Shown here piece after piece: positions 25,286-32,930 of a DNA stretch of 36,422 bases. The translations under genes and the position numbers were made by a program. The notes beneath the pieces are model-generated. The model was not told the origin of the DNA. It did no database searches and saw only the letters and a list, made by a program, of their open reading frames with translations. Source of the DNA: Acidobacteriaceae bacterium (GTDB taxonomy: Bacteria; Acidobacteriota; Terriglobia; Terriglobales; Acidobacteriaceae); NCBI GenBank assembly GCA_031296325.1, contig JARLFY010000060.1:1-36422 (forward strand), written 5' to 3'. How positions within the stretch are numbered: the stretch's first letter is position 1; each line of letters starts with the position of its first letter.

Positions 25286-26590
25286 ATGCCTACACCGACT
25301 AATTCCCTGAAAGCTGTGCGCGGAACGCGCGACCTGTTGCCACCGGAGACTGCGCTCTGGAACCACGTTGAAACGATTGCCCGCTCGGTCTTCTCTCGCT
25401 ATGGATTCGGAGAGATTCGTACGCCGATCTTTGAAGACACGCAGCTCTTCGCTCGTGGAGTGGGCGAGGAGACCGATATTGTCTCGAAGGAGATGTACAC
25501 CTGGGAGGATCGCGCGAGGGCGCAGTCGGAGAAGGCGCAGTCGCTGACCTTGCGCCCGGAGAATACCGCTGGCGTGGTTCGGGCTTACATCGAGCATAAG
25601 CTGGGCGATACGGGGCAGTTGCAGAAGCTGTTCTACATTGGGCCGCAGTTCCGCCGCGAACGCCCGCAGCGGGGACGCTATCGGCAGTTCTGGCAGATGG
25701 GTGTGGAGGTGCTGGGGCCAACGTCGAGCGGGGCGGAGAGTCCGCTGCGCGACGCCGAGGTGCTGGAGATGCTGGCGACCCTGTTGGACGAGCTGGGAGT
25801 GAAGGGTTGGCGGTTGGAGGTCAACTCGGTTGGCTCGACCGACGACCGCAAGCGGTATAACGCCGCTCTGCGCGAGGCTTTGCAGCCGGTGAAGAGTCGG
25901 ATGTGCGAGGACAATCAGAGGCGGGCGGAGACCAATCCGCTGCGCGTGCTGGACTCGAAGGAGCCTGCCGATCAGGAGATTATCAACGGGCTGCCCAAGA
26001 TTGCGGACTTTCTGGACGAGTCCTCGCAGAGCCACTTTGCGCAGGTGTTGGCGGCGCTGGATGCCTGCGGCGTGGCGTACACCGTCAACCCGCGACTGGT
26101 GCGCGGGCTGGACTACTACACGCGGACGACCTTCGAGTTTACCGTTCCCGACGGCAGCGGGCTGGGGACGCAGAACGCGTTGCTGGGCGGAGGGCGGTAC
26201 GACGGGTTGAGCGAGATGTTGGGCGGGCCAAAGGCTCCGGGGATTGGCTTCGCCATCGGCGAGGATCGGCTGATCCTGACCTTGCAGGCGCAGGCCGAGG
26301 CGGAGGTTGCGGCGAAGATGGACGCGTACATCGCTCCGATGGGCGTGGAGCGCAATGCTGCGGCGCTGGCCTTGGCGCGCGAGCTGCGCCGGGCGGGGCT
26401 GTCGGTCGAGGTGGGCGATGGAGGATTCCGCCTGAAGAAGTCCTTCGAGGCGGCGGATCGAGTGGCGCGGAGGATCGTCATTCTGGGCGAGGATGAGCTG
26501 GCCAGCGGCGTGTTGACGGTGAAGACCTTCGCCACGGGGGAGCAGACCAAGGTTACGCGAGCGGAGATTGCGGCGGCTCTGCGCGCTTGA
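25286..26590 (+). CDS. hisS: Histidine--tRNA ligase
   Basis: This 434-residue class II aminoacyl-tRNA synthetase charges tRNA-His in the cytoplasm. N-terminal KAVRGTRDLLPPE, LTLRPENTAGVVRAY (88-101), motif 2 (FYIGPQFRRERPQRGRYRQF, 117-136), the histidine-specific LVRGLDYYTRTTFEF (~270-285) and motif 3 (GIGFAIGEDRLIL) are all present. An anticodon-binding domain covers ~335-434. Length agrees with bacterial HisRS. The ATG at 25286 has no Shine-Dalgarno sequence, and a TACACT box lies 8 bases upstream, so a very short leader is possible. It is followed by a palindromic hairpin shared with the convergent GH43 gene. Confidence 0.98.
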   Translation: MPTPTNSLKAVRGTRDLLPPETALWNHVETIARSVFSRYGFGEIRTPIFEDTQLFARGVGEETDIVSKEMYTWEDRARAQSEKAQSLTLRPENTAGVVRAYIEHKLGDTGQLQKLFYIGPQFRRERPQRGRYRQFWQMGVEVLGPTSSGAESPLRDAEVLEMLATLLDELGVKGWRLEVNSVGSTDDRKRYNAALREALQPVKSRMCEDNQRRAETNPLRVLDSKEPADQEIINGLPKIADFLDESSQSHFAQVLAALDACGVAYTVNPRLVRGLDYYTRTTFEFTVPDGSGLGTQNALLGGGRYDGLSEMLGGPKAPGIGFAIGEDRLILTLQAQAEAEVAAKMDAYIAPMGVERNAAALALARELRRAGLSVEVGDGGFRLKKSFEAADRVARRIVILGEDELASGVLTVKTFATGEQTKVTRAEIAAALRA

Positions 26591-26608
26591 TCTGGGGGGT
26601 AAATAATC

Positions 26609-26635
26609 TGGGCCCTGCGATATTCGCAGGGCCCA
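26609..26635. terminator. Bidirectional terminator between hisS and the GH43 gene
   Basis: TGGGCCCTGCGA and TCGCAGGGCCCA form a perfect 12-pair stem with a three-base loop TAT, midway between two convergent genes. The following T runs are short in both directions (ATCATTTCC and GATTATTT), but the stem is strong. Confidence 0.75.
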
Positions 26636-26660
26636 AATCATTTCCTCGGATGAGGCTGGA

Positions 26661-29570
26661 TCATTGCAGGTAGGGCCAGCCATCGCTGGTAAAGGCGATG
26701 CGATTGATGCCCAGGGTTGGCGTTCCGTAGTTGTTGCCGTCGTAGTAGTGATAGACGTAGGTTGGCAATGACGAGGTTCCTGTGGATCCCGTGTCGGTAA
26801 AGACGCTGCCGCCTCCGGGGCCGTATACGTTGCCGTGCGAGCTGACGAGGATGGTTCCACCGCCGCTGGCCAGGCTAACTCCGCCGCGATCATAGTAGGG
26901 GCCCGTCACAGTCGCCGAGCGCCCATAGATCGTTCGGTAGGTGCTGCTGGTTCCGCTACAGCAGACGTTGATTGGAGCGAAATAATAGAAGTACCCGTTG
27001 TAGTAGTAAATGAACGGGCCTTCTTCGCCAGCCAGAGGCCGATAGCCGATTGTGGTCCAGGTGCTGGTGCTGGTGTTGACCGGGAAGCCAACGGGAGAGC
27101 TTGTTGTTGCCGTGGCCGGAGTTTGAACCTGTAGAAGGTGTGTTCCGTTCTCCCACGATCCGAAGATCACCCACCAGTTGCCGGTGCTGGGATCGATGAA
27201 TGGAGCGGGATCGATGGAGTTGTATCCGCCGGAGACCTTGACGAAGCCCCAGGGATTGGTGGTCGGCACGCTGGCCGTGGTATCCGTCCAGCCTACGATC
27301 GGATAGCCCTTGTCGGTCCACGGCCCATACGGCGTTGTGCTGGTGGCCAAACCGATTACCGCTTCGGCGCCGGTCGAGGGAAGATACGGCGCGGAGTAGT
27401 ACTGGTAGTATGTTCCGTTGTTGTAGAGCAGGCTGGGAGCCCACAGGTCGATGTTATTTCCGTTATTGTCTGCCGCTGGGGTCTGTAGTCCCGTCCACGA
27501 GGAGAAGTCTGGCCCGATGATGGGGCAGTGGTTGTCGAGCGTGAGCCAGTAGGTGCCTACCGTAGTCGAGCAGGCTCCGTAGGGAGTGCTTGCAGTGGTG
27601 TAGGTAAAGGTCGACAGGTCGGTCGAGTAGGCGATCGTCTGGTGCGTTCCATAGAGCCAGTAGATGTGCGTCGTCGGATCCTGCATCATGAACGGATCGT
27701 GGACGTAGATTCCTGTTCCCGTAACCGTGCGCGGAGCCGGATAGGCCGTCGTGCCGGTGGAAGCGATGGTCCACTCCTGACAATTGCAGCCAGCTACGGA
27801 GGCGGATCGCGCACCCTGATTGATGGTGGCCGACGAGGTTAGTCCGGAGTTGGCATCCTGTAGGTAGTACCCGCTGTTTACGTTCCGGATCAGGTAGTTG
27901 CCATCGTTGAGCAGGAAGAACTGCCAGAAGTGATCGTTGGTGCCGTTATCGGCGTACTGCACCACCTGCGCGCTTACCGCGGTCGATGCGTTGTAGATTC
28001 CCATAACCTGATGGGTTAGCAGGTTCTCCACGTTATAGGAGTTGTTGTACGCCACGCTGCTGATGGTGAGGTTGCCCATGGGCATGACGTGCCAGAAGGT
28101 GTCGGTGGTTCCGCTGGCCTCCTGCACCATGTCGGCGACCGCAGCCTGACTCTGCGATGCAACGCCCAACAGCAGGCTGCTGGCGGCGTTGGTGAACGTC
28201 AGTTGATAGGTATCGTCGATGGTGGTCAACGTCCCCATATCGGTTGTGATGGTGTAGGCCACGGATTCCACCGCAGAGCTGGTGTAGCCCGTCTCCGCCG
28301 CGATGGCTTGAACGGTCTCCGAGACGGAGACGGTGAGCGCGCTGGTGTACTTCGTGGAGGAGGTGGTTGGCGTAGTGCCATCGGTGGTGTAGTAGATCGA
28401 CGCGCCGCTGGTTGCGTCGGTCATCGTCAGCGATTGCGGTCCGGCGTGGCTGCCCGCCGTCAGACTGAAGACCGGCGTTGCCGCAACCGGCGGCGTGATG
28501 GTGTAGGCCGCCGATGCCACTGCGGAGTTGGTGTCTCCGGTTGCCACTGCAAATGCCTCGACGGTCTCCGAGGCAGCGACGGTAATCGCACCGGTGTATT
28601 GCGTGGATGAGGTGGTCGGCGTGGTTCCGTTGGTGGTGTAGTAGATCGTCGATGCGCTGGTTGCGTCCGTGATCGTCAGCGATTGCGAGCCGGAGTAGCT
28701 GCCCGCCGTCAGACCGAGGACTGGAGTCGCCACTGTCGGTATTGTAATGGTGTAGGCCGCCGACGCCACAGCGGAACTGGTGTAGCCCGGAGCCACAGCG
28801 ATTGCCTCAACGGTCTCCGAAGACGTGACGGTGATTGCGCCGGTGTATTGCGCGGATGAGGTGGTCGGCGTTGTTCCGTTGGTGGTGTAGTAGATCGTCG
28901 ATCCGCTAATTGCGTCCGTGATCGTGAGCGGCTGCGCGCTGGCGTAGTTGCCCGCCGTCAGACTGAAGACCGGGGTTGCCACGACTGGAGGAATAATGGT
29001 GTAGACCGCTGAGACGATCGGAGAGTTGTTGTTGCCTGCCTCGATTGCAATTGCCTGGACTGTCTCCGAGGAGGCGACGGTGATCGCTCCGGTGTATTGC
29101 GTGGATGAGGTGGTCGGCGTAGTTCCGTTGGTGGTGTAGTAGATCGATGCCCCGCTGGTTGCTTCGCTGATGGTCAGCGTCTGCGCGCCAGTGTAGCTGC
29201 CCGTTGCCAGACTGAGGACCGGAGTCGCCACATTCGGCGTAATCGCATAGGACTCAACAGCAGGTACAGAGTTGGCGAAGCCCGCGGCGACTGCGATGGC
29301 CTCGACGGTCTCCGTGGAGGAGACGGTGATCGGGGCAGTGTACTGGGTGGAGGAGGTGGTCGGCGTAGTTCCGTTGGTGGTGTAGTAGATCGTCGAGCCA
29401 GCGGTTCCATCGGTCATGGTCAGCGATTGCGAGCCAGCGTAGCTGCCCGCCGCCAGACTGAAGGATGGGGTTGCCGCAATGGTGGACTGGACGATACTGG
29501 TGCTACTACCGCAACCGGATAGCAAACTCACTGCTAGCAGGGCCGAAATCAGGCCTGAATGAAATTTCAT
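26661..29570 (-). CDS. GH43 arabinanase-like lipoprotein with five CHB_HEX repeats and a ricin-like domain
   Basis: This is a 969-residue exported lipoprotein, likely an endo-1,5-alpha-arabinanase. A lipobox (SLLSGC, Cys20) ends the signal peptide. Residues 33-443 are five repeats of 82-83 residues, each with SIYYTTNGTTPTTSSTQYT or a close form; they match the chitobiase/hexosaminidase C-terminal type (CHB_HEX_C) and probably act as spacer or binding modules. Residues ~455-603 look like a ricin-type beta-trefoil (NGTNDHFWQFF, NSGYYLQDANSG, CQEWTI). The GH43 domain, ~615-969, has the catalytic acids D625 (VHDPFM), D787 (SIDPAP) and E850 (EGPFIYYYNGYFYYF), plus H912 in SSHGNVYGPGG. The ATG at 29570 follows AAGGGAG. 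It heads the pectin locus but is divergent from the GH2 gene. Confidence 0.88.
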   Translation of the reverse strand: MKFHSGLISALLAVSLLSGCGSSTSIVQSTIAATPSFSLAAGSYAGSQSLTMTDGTAGSTIYYTTNGTTPTTSSTQYTAPITVSSTETVEAIAVAAGFANSVPAVESYAITPNVATPVLSLATGSYTGAQTLTISEATSGASIYYTTNGTTPTTSSTQYTGAITVASSETVQAIAIEAGNNNSPIVSAVYTIIPPVVATPVFSLTAGNYASAQPLTITDAISGSTIYYTTNGTTPTTSSAQYTGAITVTSSETVEAIAVAPGYTSSAVASAAYTITIPTVATPVLGLTAGSYSGSQSLTITDATSASTIYYTTNGTTPTTSSTQYTGAITVAASETVEAFAVATGDTNSAVASAAYTITPPVAATPVFSLTAGSHAGPQSLTMTDATSGASIYYTTDGTTPTTSSTKYTSALTVSVSETVQAIAAETGYTSSAVESVAYTITTDMGTLTTIDDTYQLTFTNAASSLLLGVASQSQAAVADMVQEASGTTDTFWHVMPMGNLTISSVAYNNSYNVENLLTHQVMGIYNASTAVSAQVVQYADNGTNDHFWQFFLLNDGNYLIRNVNSGYYLQDANSGLTSSATINQGARSASVAGCNCQEWTIASTGTTAYPAPRTVTGTGIYVHDPFMMQDPTTHIYWLYGTHQTIAYSTDLSTFTYTTASTPYGACSTTVGTYWLTLDNHCPIIGPDFSSWTGLQTPAADNNGNNIDLWAPSLLYNNGTYYQYYSAPYLPSTGAEAVIGLATSTTPYGPWTDKGYPIVGWTDTTASVPTTNPWGFVKVSGGYNSIDPAPFIDPSTGNWWVIFGSWENGTHLLQVQTPATATTSSPVGFPVNTSTSTWTTIGYRPLAGEEGPFIYYYNGYFYYFAPINVCCSGTSSTYRTIYGRSATVTGPYYDRGGVSLASGGGTILVSSHGNVYGPGGGSVFTDTGSTGTSSLPTYVYHYYDGNNYGTPTLGINRIAFTSDGWPYLQ
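28242..29474 (-). repeat. Five in-frame 249-bp tandem repeats (CHB_HEX modules)
   Basis: The five copies of the IYYTT motif are spaced 82, 83, 83 and 83 residues apart. The DNA is also strongly conserved around GTAGTAGATCGACG-like and GGTGGTCGGCGTAGTTCC segments, so copies are recent or kept alike by gene conversion. Unequal exchange could change the copy number without breaking the frame. Confidence 0.85.
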
Positions 29571-30131
29571 GAAACTCCCTTTCTATACGTTGCACGCGAA
29601 TATGAGATAGCGGAAGTATCGCTACTTGTGGGGGGAACTCTAAAAAATTCAAGACAGAATGGCACACGTTTTATTGAGTGACCGAATTATATAGTGAAGG
29701 GGACTCCGAGCAAGCCATAAATACTCCATCAGGAGACGAAGCCGGTATGTATGTGGCATGTGGGCTGACTCTATAGCCGTTTTCGTCATGATGCATGCCG
29801 TCGTCAAAGGAAGAAAAGCAGATTCCTCCGCTTCACTACGGAATGACAAACAAATAGAGCTACGGAATGACAAACAAACAGCGCTGCGGAATGGCAAACA
29901 AATAGAGCTGCGGAATGGCAAACAAAGTGGTCTACGGAAATTCAGGAACTGCTTCTAAAAAGTGCAGACCGGTCAGCGCCGGAATGTGTGCAGGGTTTTG
30001 TTGATGCTGCGGACGAGGTGGAAAGCCATCTCTGTATTCCTGTAGCCTCTGCGCGCTATAGTGGATGACGCGCGCCTGGCGGTGGATCGACGTTGCCTGA
30101 ACGCGACAGAGCTTCGAGGGAGACAGCAGAC
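29571..30131. other. Divergent intergenic region GH43 / GH2
   Basis: About 560 bp with no supported gene. It holds the third dispersed repeat (29805-29943) and, presumably, promoters for both flanking hydrolase genes. I could not assign them. Confidence 0.5.
29805..29943. repeat. Dispersed intergenic repeat, copy 3, with four 24-bp units
   Basis: The arm GAAAAGCAGATTCCTCCGCT at 29813-29832 is followed by four consecutive 24-bp units starting at 29840, 29864, 29888 and 29912, each GGAATGACAAACAAA or GGAATGGCAAACAAA plus a variable nine bases. A broken fifth begins at 29936. It is the cleanest copy of the family. There is no transposase and no clear target-site duplication. Confidence 0.9.
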
Positions 30132-32786
30132 ATGGGCAAGTGGACGCGACGCGACTTGGTGAAGGTTGGGCTGGCTGCATCGGCTGGAGTGATGGCGGGC
30201 GGCGATTTGCTGGCGGAGTCGCGTGAGCCGCTAGAGGCGCGCCCTGCACTGGCCGTGGCCGATGCGTTTGCAACTTCGCTGGCGGGGAATGAACCCAACC
30301 CGCTGCGCGAGAGGCTGTCTCTGGACTTTGGCTGGCGCTTTGCCCTGGGCCATGCGAGCGATCCGCAGAAGGACTTTGGCTTCGGCGTGCTGCATGAAAT
30401 GGGAACCTTTGCCAAGGCTGGAGAGGTTGGCGGGCCGGCGAAGCCGAGGTTTGACGACTCCGCATGGAGCAAGGTGAATCTGCCGCACGATTGGGCGATC
30501 GATCTTCCCTTCGTCAACGATGCGACGCTGGTAGACCATGGCGCAAAGCCTCTGGGGCGCGAACATCCCGAGACCAGCGTGGGTTGGTATCGGCGCGAAT
30601 TTGTGCTGCCGGCGAGCGATGTGGGGCGACGCATCTCGGTGGAGTTCGACGGAATCTTTCGCAACGCAACGGCCTTCTTCAATGGCCACTTCATCGCTGA
30701 AAACATGAGCGGCTATGCGCCGTTGAATCTCGATCTGACGGACTTTGCCAACTTCGCGGACAAGGCCGCAATCGACAAATTTGCGACGGACGAGGCGAAG
30801 CTGGCCAAGGCGAGCGGCAAGGAAGCAGAGAAGATTCGCGCGGGAATGCAGAGGCCGGGAGTCAACGTGCTGGTGGTGCGCGTGGATGCATCGTTCGATG
30901 AGGGCTGGTTCTACGAGGGCGCGGGGATCTATCGCCATGTGTGGCTCAGCAAGACCGCGCCGGTTCATGTTGCGCGCTGGGGAAACTATGTGCGCACGGA
31001 GTTTGCCAAGGCGGGTGTGATCTCCAGCGCCGATCCGGCGACTGTGTTTCTCAGCAGCGAAGTGTTGAACGAGAGCGACGCGGCGGTTACAGGGCGGATT
31101 CATGCTGCGCTGGTGGATGCGTCGGGGCAGACGGTGGCGACGGCGGTCTCGGATGCGGCGTTGCTTGCCGCAGGCGAGGCGCATACGTTTGCCATGCAGA
31201 CGCGGGTTGCGTCGCCGCAACTCTGGTCGCTGGAGACGCCGAGCAATCTCTATCGCGCGGTGACCACGCTGGAGGTAGACGGCAAGGTTGCGGATCGCGA
31301 CGTGGCGATCTTTGGGATTCGCACGCTGAAGTTCGACGTTGACAGGGGATTTCTGCTCAACGGCAGGCCGGTGAAGATCAAGGGAACGTGCAACCATCAG
31401 GATCACGCGGGCGTGGGCGAGGCGATTCCCGACCGCATTCAGGCCTATCGCATCGAGCGGCTACAGTGGATGGGATCGAACGGCTGTAGAACGTCGCACA
31501 ATCCACCGACGCCGGAGTTTCTGGACGCATGCGACCGCATGGGAATGCTGGTGATGGACGAGACGCGCATGATGTCGTCCAACCCCGAGGGACTGAGCGA
31601 ACTGGAGCGGCTCATCAAGCGCGACCGCAATCATCCCAGCGTGGTGATCTGGTCGTTGGGCAACGAGGAGCCGGAGCAGGGCAGTACGCGTGGCGCGCGG
31701 ATTGTGGCGTCGATGAAGCGCCTGCAACGCAAGCTCGATCCATCGCGCGTGGCGACGGTGGCGATGAATGGCGGCTACGGGGGAGACGGCGTTTCTACCG
31801 TGGTGGACGTGCAGGGCTTCAACTATCACGATGGCTCGATTGACGCGTATCACAAGCAGCATCCGCAGCAGCCGATCATCGGCACCGAGACGGCCAGCAC
31901 ACTGGCCACGCGCGGCATTTTTGCCGACGATAAGGCGCGCGGCTACATGAGCGCCTACGACGTGGACAAGCCAAGCTGGGGCAATACTGCCGAGGAGTGG
32001 TGGAGCTTCTACGACGAGCGCGAGTGGCTGGCCGGCGGCTTCGCGTGGACCGGCTTCGACTATCGCGGCGAGACGACGCCCTACAAATGGCCATGCATCA
32101 GCTCGCACTTCGGCATTCTGGACACCTGCGGCTTTGCCAAGGACACCGCCTGGTACTACAAGACCTGGTGGAGTTCCGAGCCGGTGCTGCACCTTCTGCC
32201 TCACTGGAACTGGAGCGGCAAGGAGAACGAGGAGATCGAGGTCTGGGCCTACTGCAATCAGGAGAGCGTCGAGCTGTTCCTGAACGGCAAAAGCCAAGGC
32301 TCGCAGGGGGTGAAGAAGAACGGGCATCTGGTGTGGAAGGTGAAGTACGCGCCGGGCGTCCTCGAAGCGCGCGCCAGCAAGGGCGGCAAGGTCGTGCTGA
32401 CCGACAAGCGCGAGACGGCGGGCGTGGCGGCGAAGATTGTCGCCGTGGCGGATCGCACGAAGATCGCCGCAGACGGACAGGATCTGGCCGTCATCAACGT
32501 GAGCCTCGTCGATGCGCAGGGACGGCTTGTGCCATTGGCGGGCAACAAGGTGACGTGGTCGGTGAGCGGGCCGGGAAGCGTGATCGGCGTAGGCAACGGC
32601 GATCCCAGTTGCCACGAACCGGATCGGGCGAGCGAACGCAGCGCCTTCAACGGACTGTGCATGGCGATGGTGCAGAGCAGACGCGGCGAGGCCGGAGCGT
32701 TGACCGTGACCGTAACCTCGCCGGGACTGGCGTCGGCGAGCGTCGCGGTGACGGTTGTGGCTGCGACGTTGGTTCCTGTCGCTTAG
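30132..32786 (+). CDS. GH2 beta-galactosidase-like hydrolase with Tat signal
   Basis: This 884-residue glycoside hydrolase family 2 protein is probably an exported beta-galactosidase acting on galactan side chains. The N-terminus has a twin-arginine signal (WTRRDLVKVGLAASAGVMAGG), suggesting export in folded form. A sugar-binding jelly roll, Ig-like domains and TIM barrel follow. Counting from the ATG, the acid/base is E512 (IWSLGNEEPE) and the nucleophile E586 (IIGTETAS). A DUF4982-like domain (NQESVELFLNGKSQG) and an Ig-like domain end the protein. A charged insertion of about 35 residues (~207-243) interrupts the jelly roll. The ATG at 30132 was preferred to a start at 30093 because GGGAG precedes it and the Tat motif lies near the start. 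Beta-glucuronidase or another GH2 specificity is possible. Confidence 0.87.
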   Translation: MGKWTRRDLVKVGLAASAGVMAGGDLLAESREPLEARPALAVADAFATSLAGNEPNPLRERLSLDFGWRFALGHASDPQKDFGFGVLHEMGTFAKAGEVGGPAKPRFDDSAWSKVNLPHDWAIDLPFVNDATLVDHGAKPLGREHPETSVGWYRREFVLPASDVGRRISVEFDGIFRNATAFFNGHFIAENMSGYAPLNLDLTDFANFADKAAIDKFATDEAKLAKASGKEAEKIRAGMQRPGVNVLVVRVDASFDEGWFYEGAGIYRHVWLSKTAPVHVARWGNYVRTEFAKAGVISSADPATVFLSSEVLNESDAAVTGRIHAALVDASGQTVATAVSDAALLAAGEAHTFAMQTRVASPQLWSLETPSNLYRAVTTLEVDGKVADRDVAIFGIRTLKFDVDRGFLLNGRPVKIKGTCNHQDHAGVGEAIPDRIQAYRIERLQWMGSNGCRTSHNPPTPEFLDACDRMGMLVMDETRMMSSNPEGLSELERLIKRDRNHPSVVIWSLGNEEPEQGSTRGARIVASMKRLQRKLDPSRVATVAMNGGYGGDGVSTVVDVQGFNYHDGSIDAYHKQHPQQPIIGTETASTLATRGIFADDKARGYMSAYDVDKPSWGNTAEEWWSFYDEREWLAGGFAWTGFDYRGETTPYKWPCISSHFGILDTCGFAKDTAWYYKTWWSSEPVLHLLPHWNWSGKENEEIEVWAYCNQESVELFLNGKSQGSQGVKKNGHLVWKVKYAPGVLEARASKGGKVVLTDKRETAGVAAKIVAVADRTKIAADGQDLAVINVSLVDAQGRLVPLAGNKVTWSVSGPGSVIGVGNGDPSCHEPDRASERSAFNGLCMAMVQSRRGEAGALTVTVTSPGLASASVAVTVVAATLVPVA

Positions 32787-32810
32787 AGGCTTTTCACCAT
32801 TACCAGGGAA

Positions 32811-32930
32811 ATATAGACAAGATGAAATCCTTGTTGCGTTGCGTGTTGGTGCTGGCAGTCTTCGGAATGGGCGTATCGCGGATGGCCCGCGCATTAGAGG
32901 GAAAGGCCCCGCAACAGGCGCAAGACAGCA
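32811..32930 (+). repeat. Duplicated gene-start segment, copy 1 (PL4 gene)
   Basis: About 110-120 bp covering the last bases before the ATG, the signal peptide and the first mature codons of the PL4 gene match 34879-34999 with roughly a dozen mismatches by hand count. Both start MKSLLRCVLVLAVFGMG and continue RMARALE, then QQA. The two copies flank the PL4 gene as direct repeats. Confidence 0.88.

Noticed and set aside
25106-26893. A 595-codon open frame on the minus strand
   Set aside because: It is antisense to hisS and has low-complexity Arg/Gln/Leu content typical of shadow frames.
31997-32821. Long N-terminal extension of the PL4 frame
   Set aside because: It overlaps GH2 in another frame. 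The real start is at the signal peptide at 32822.
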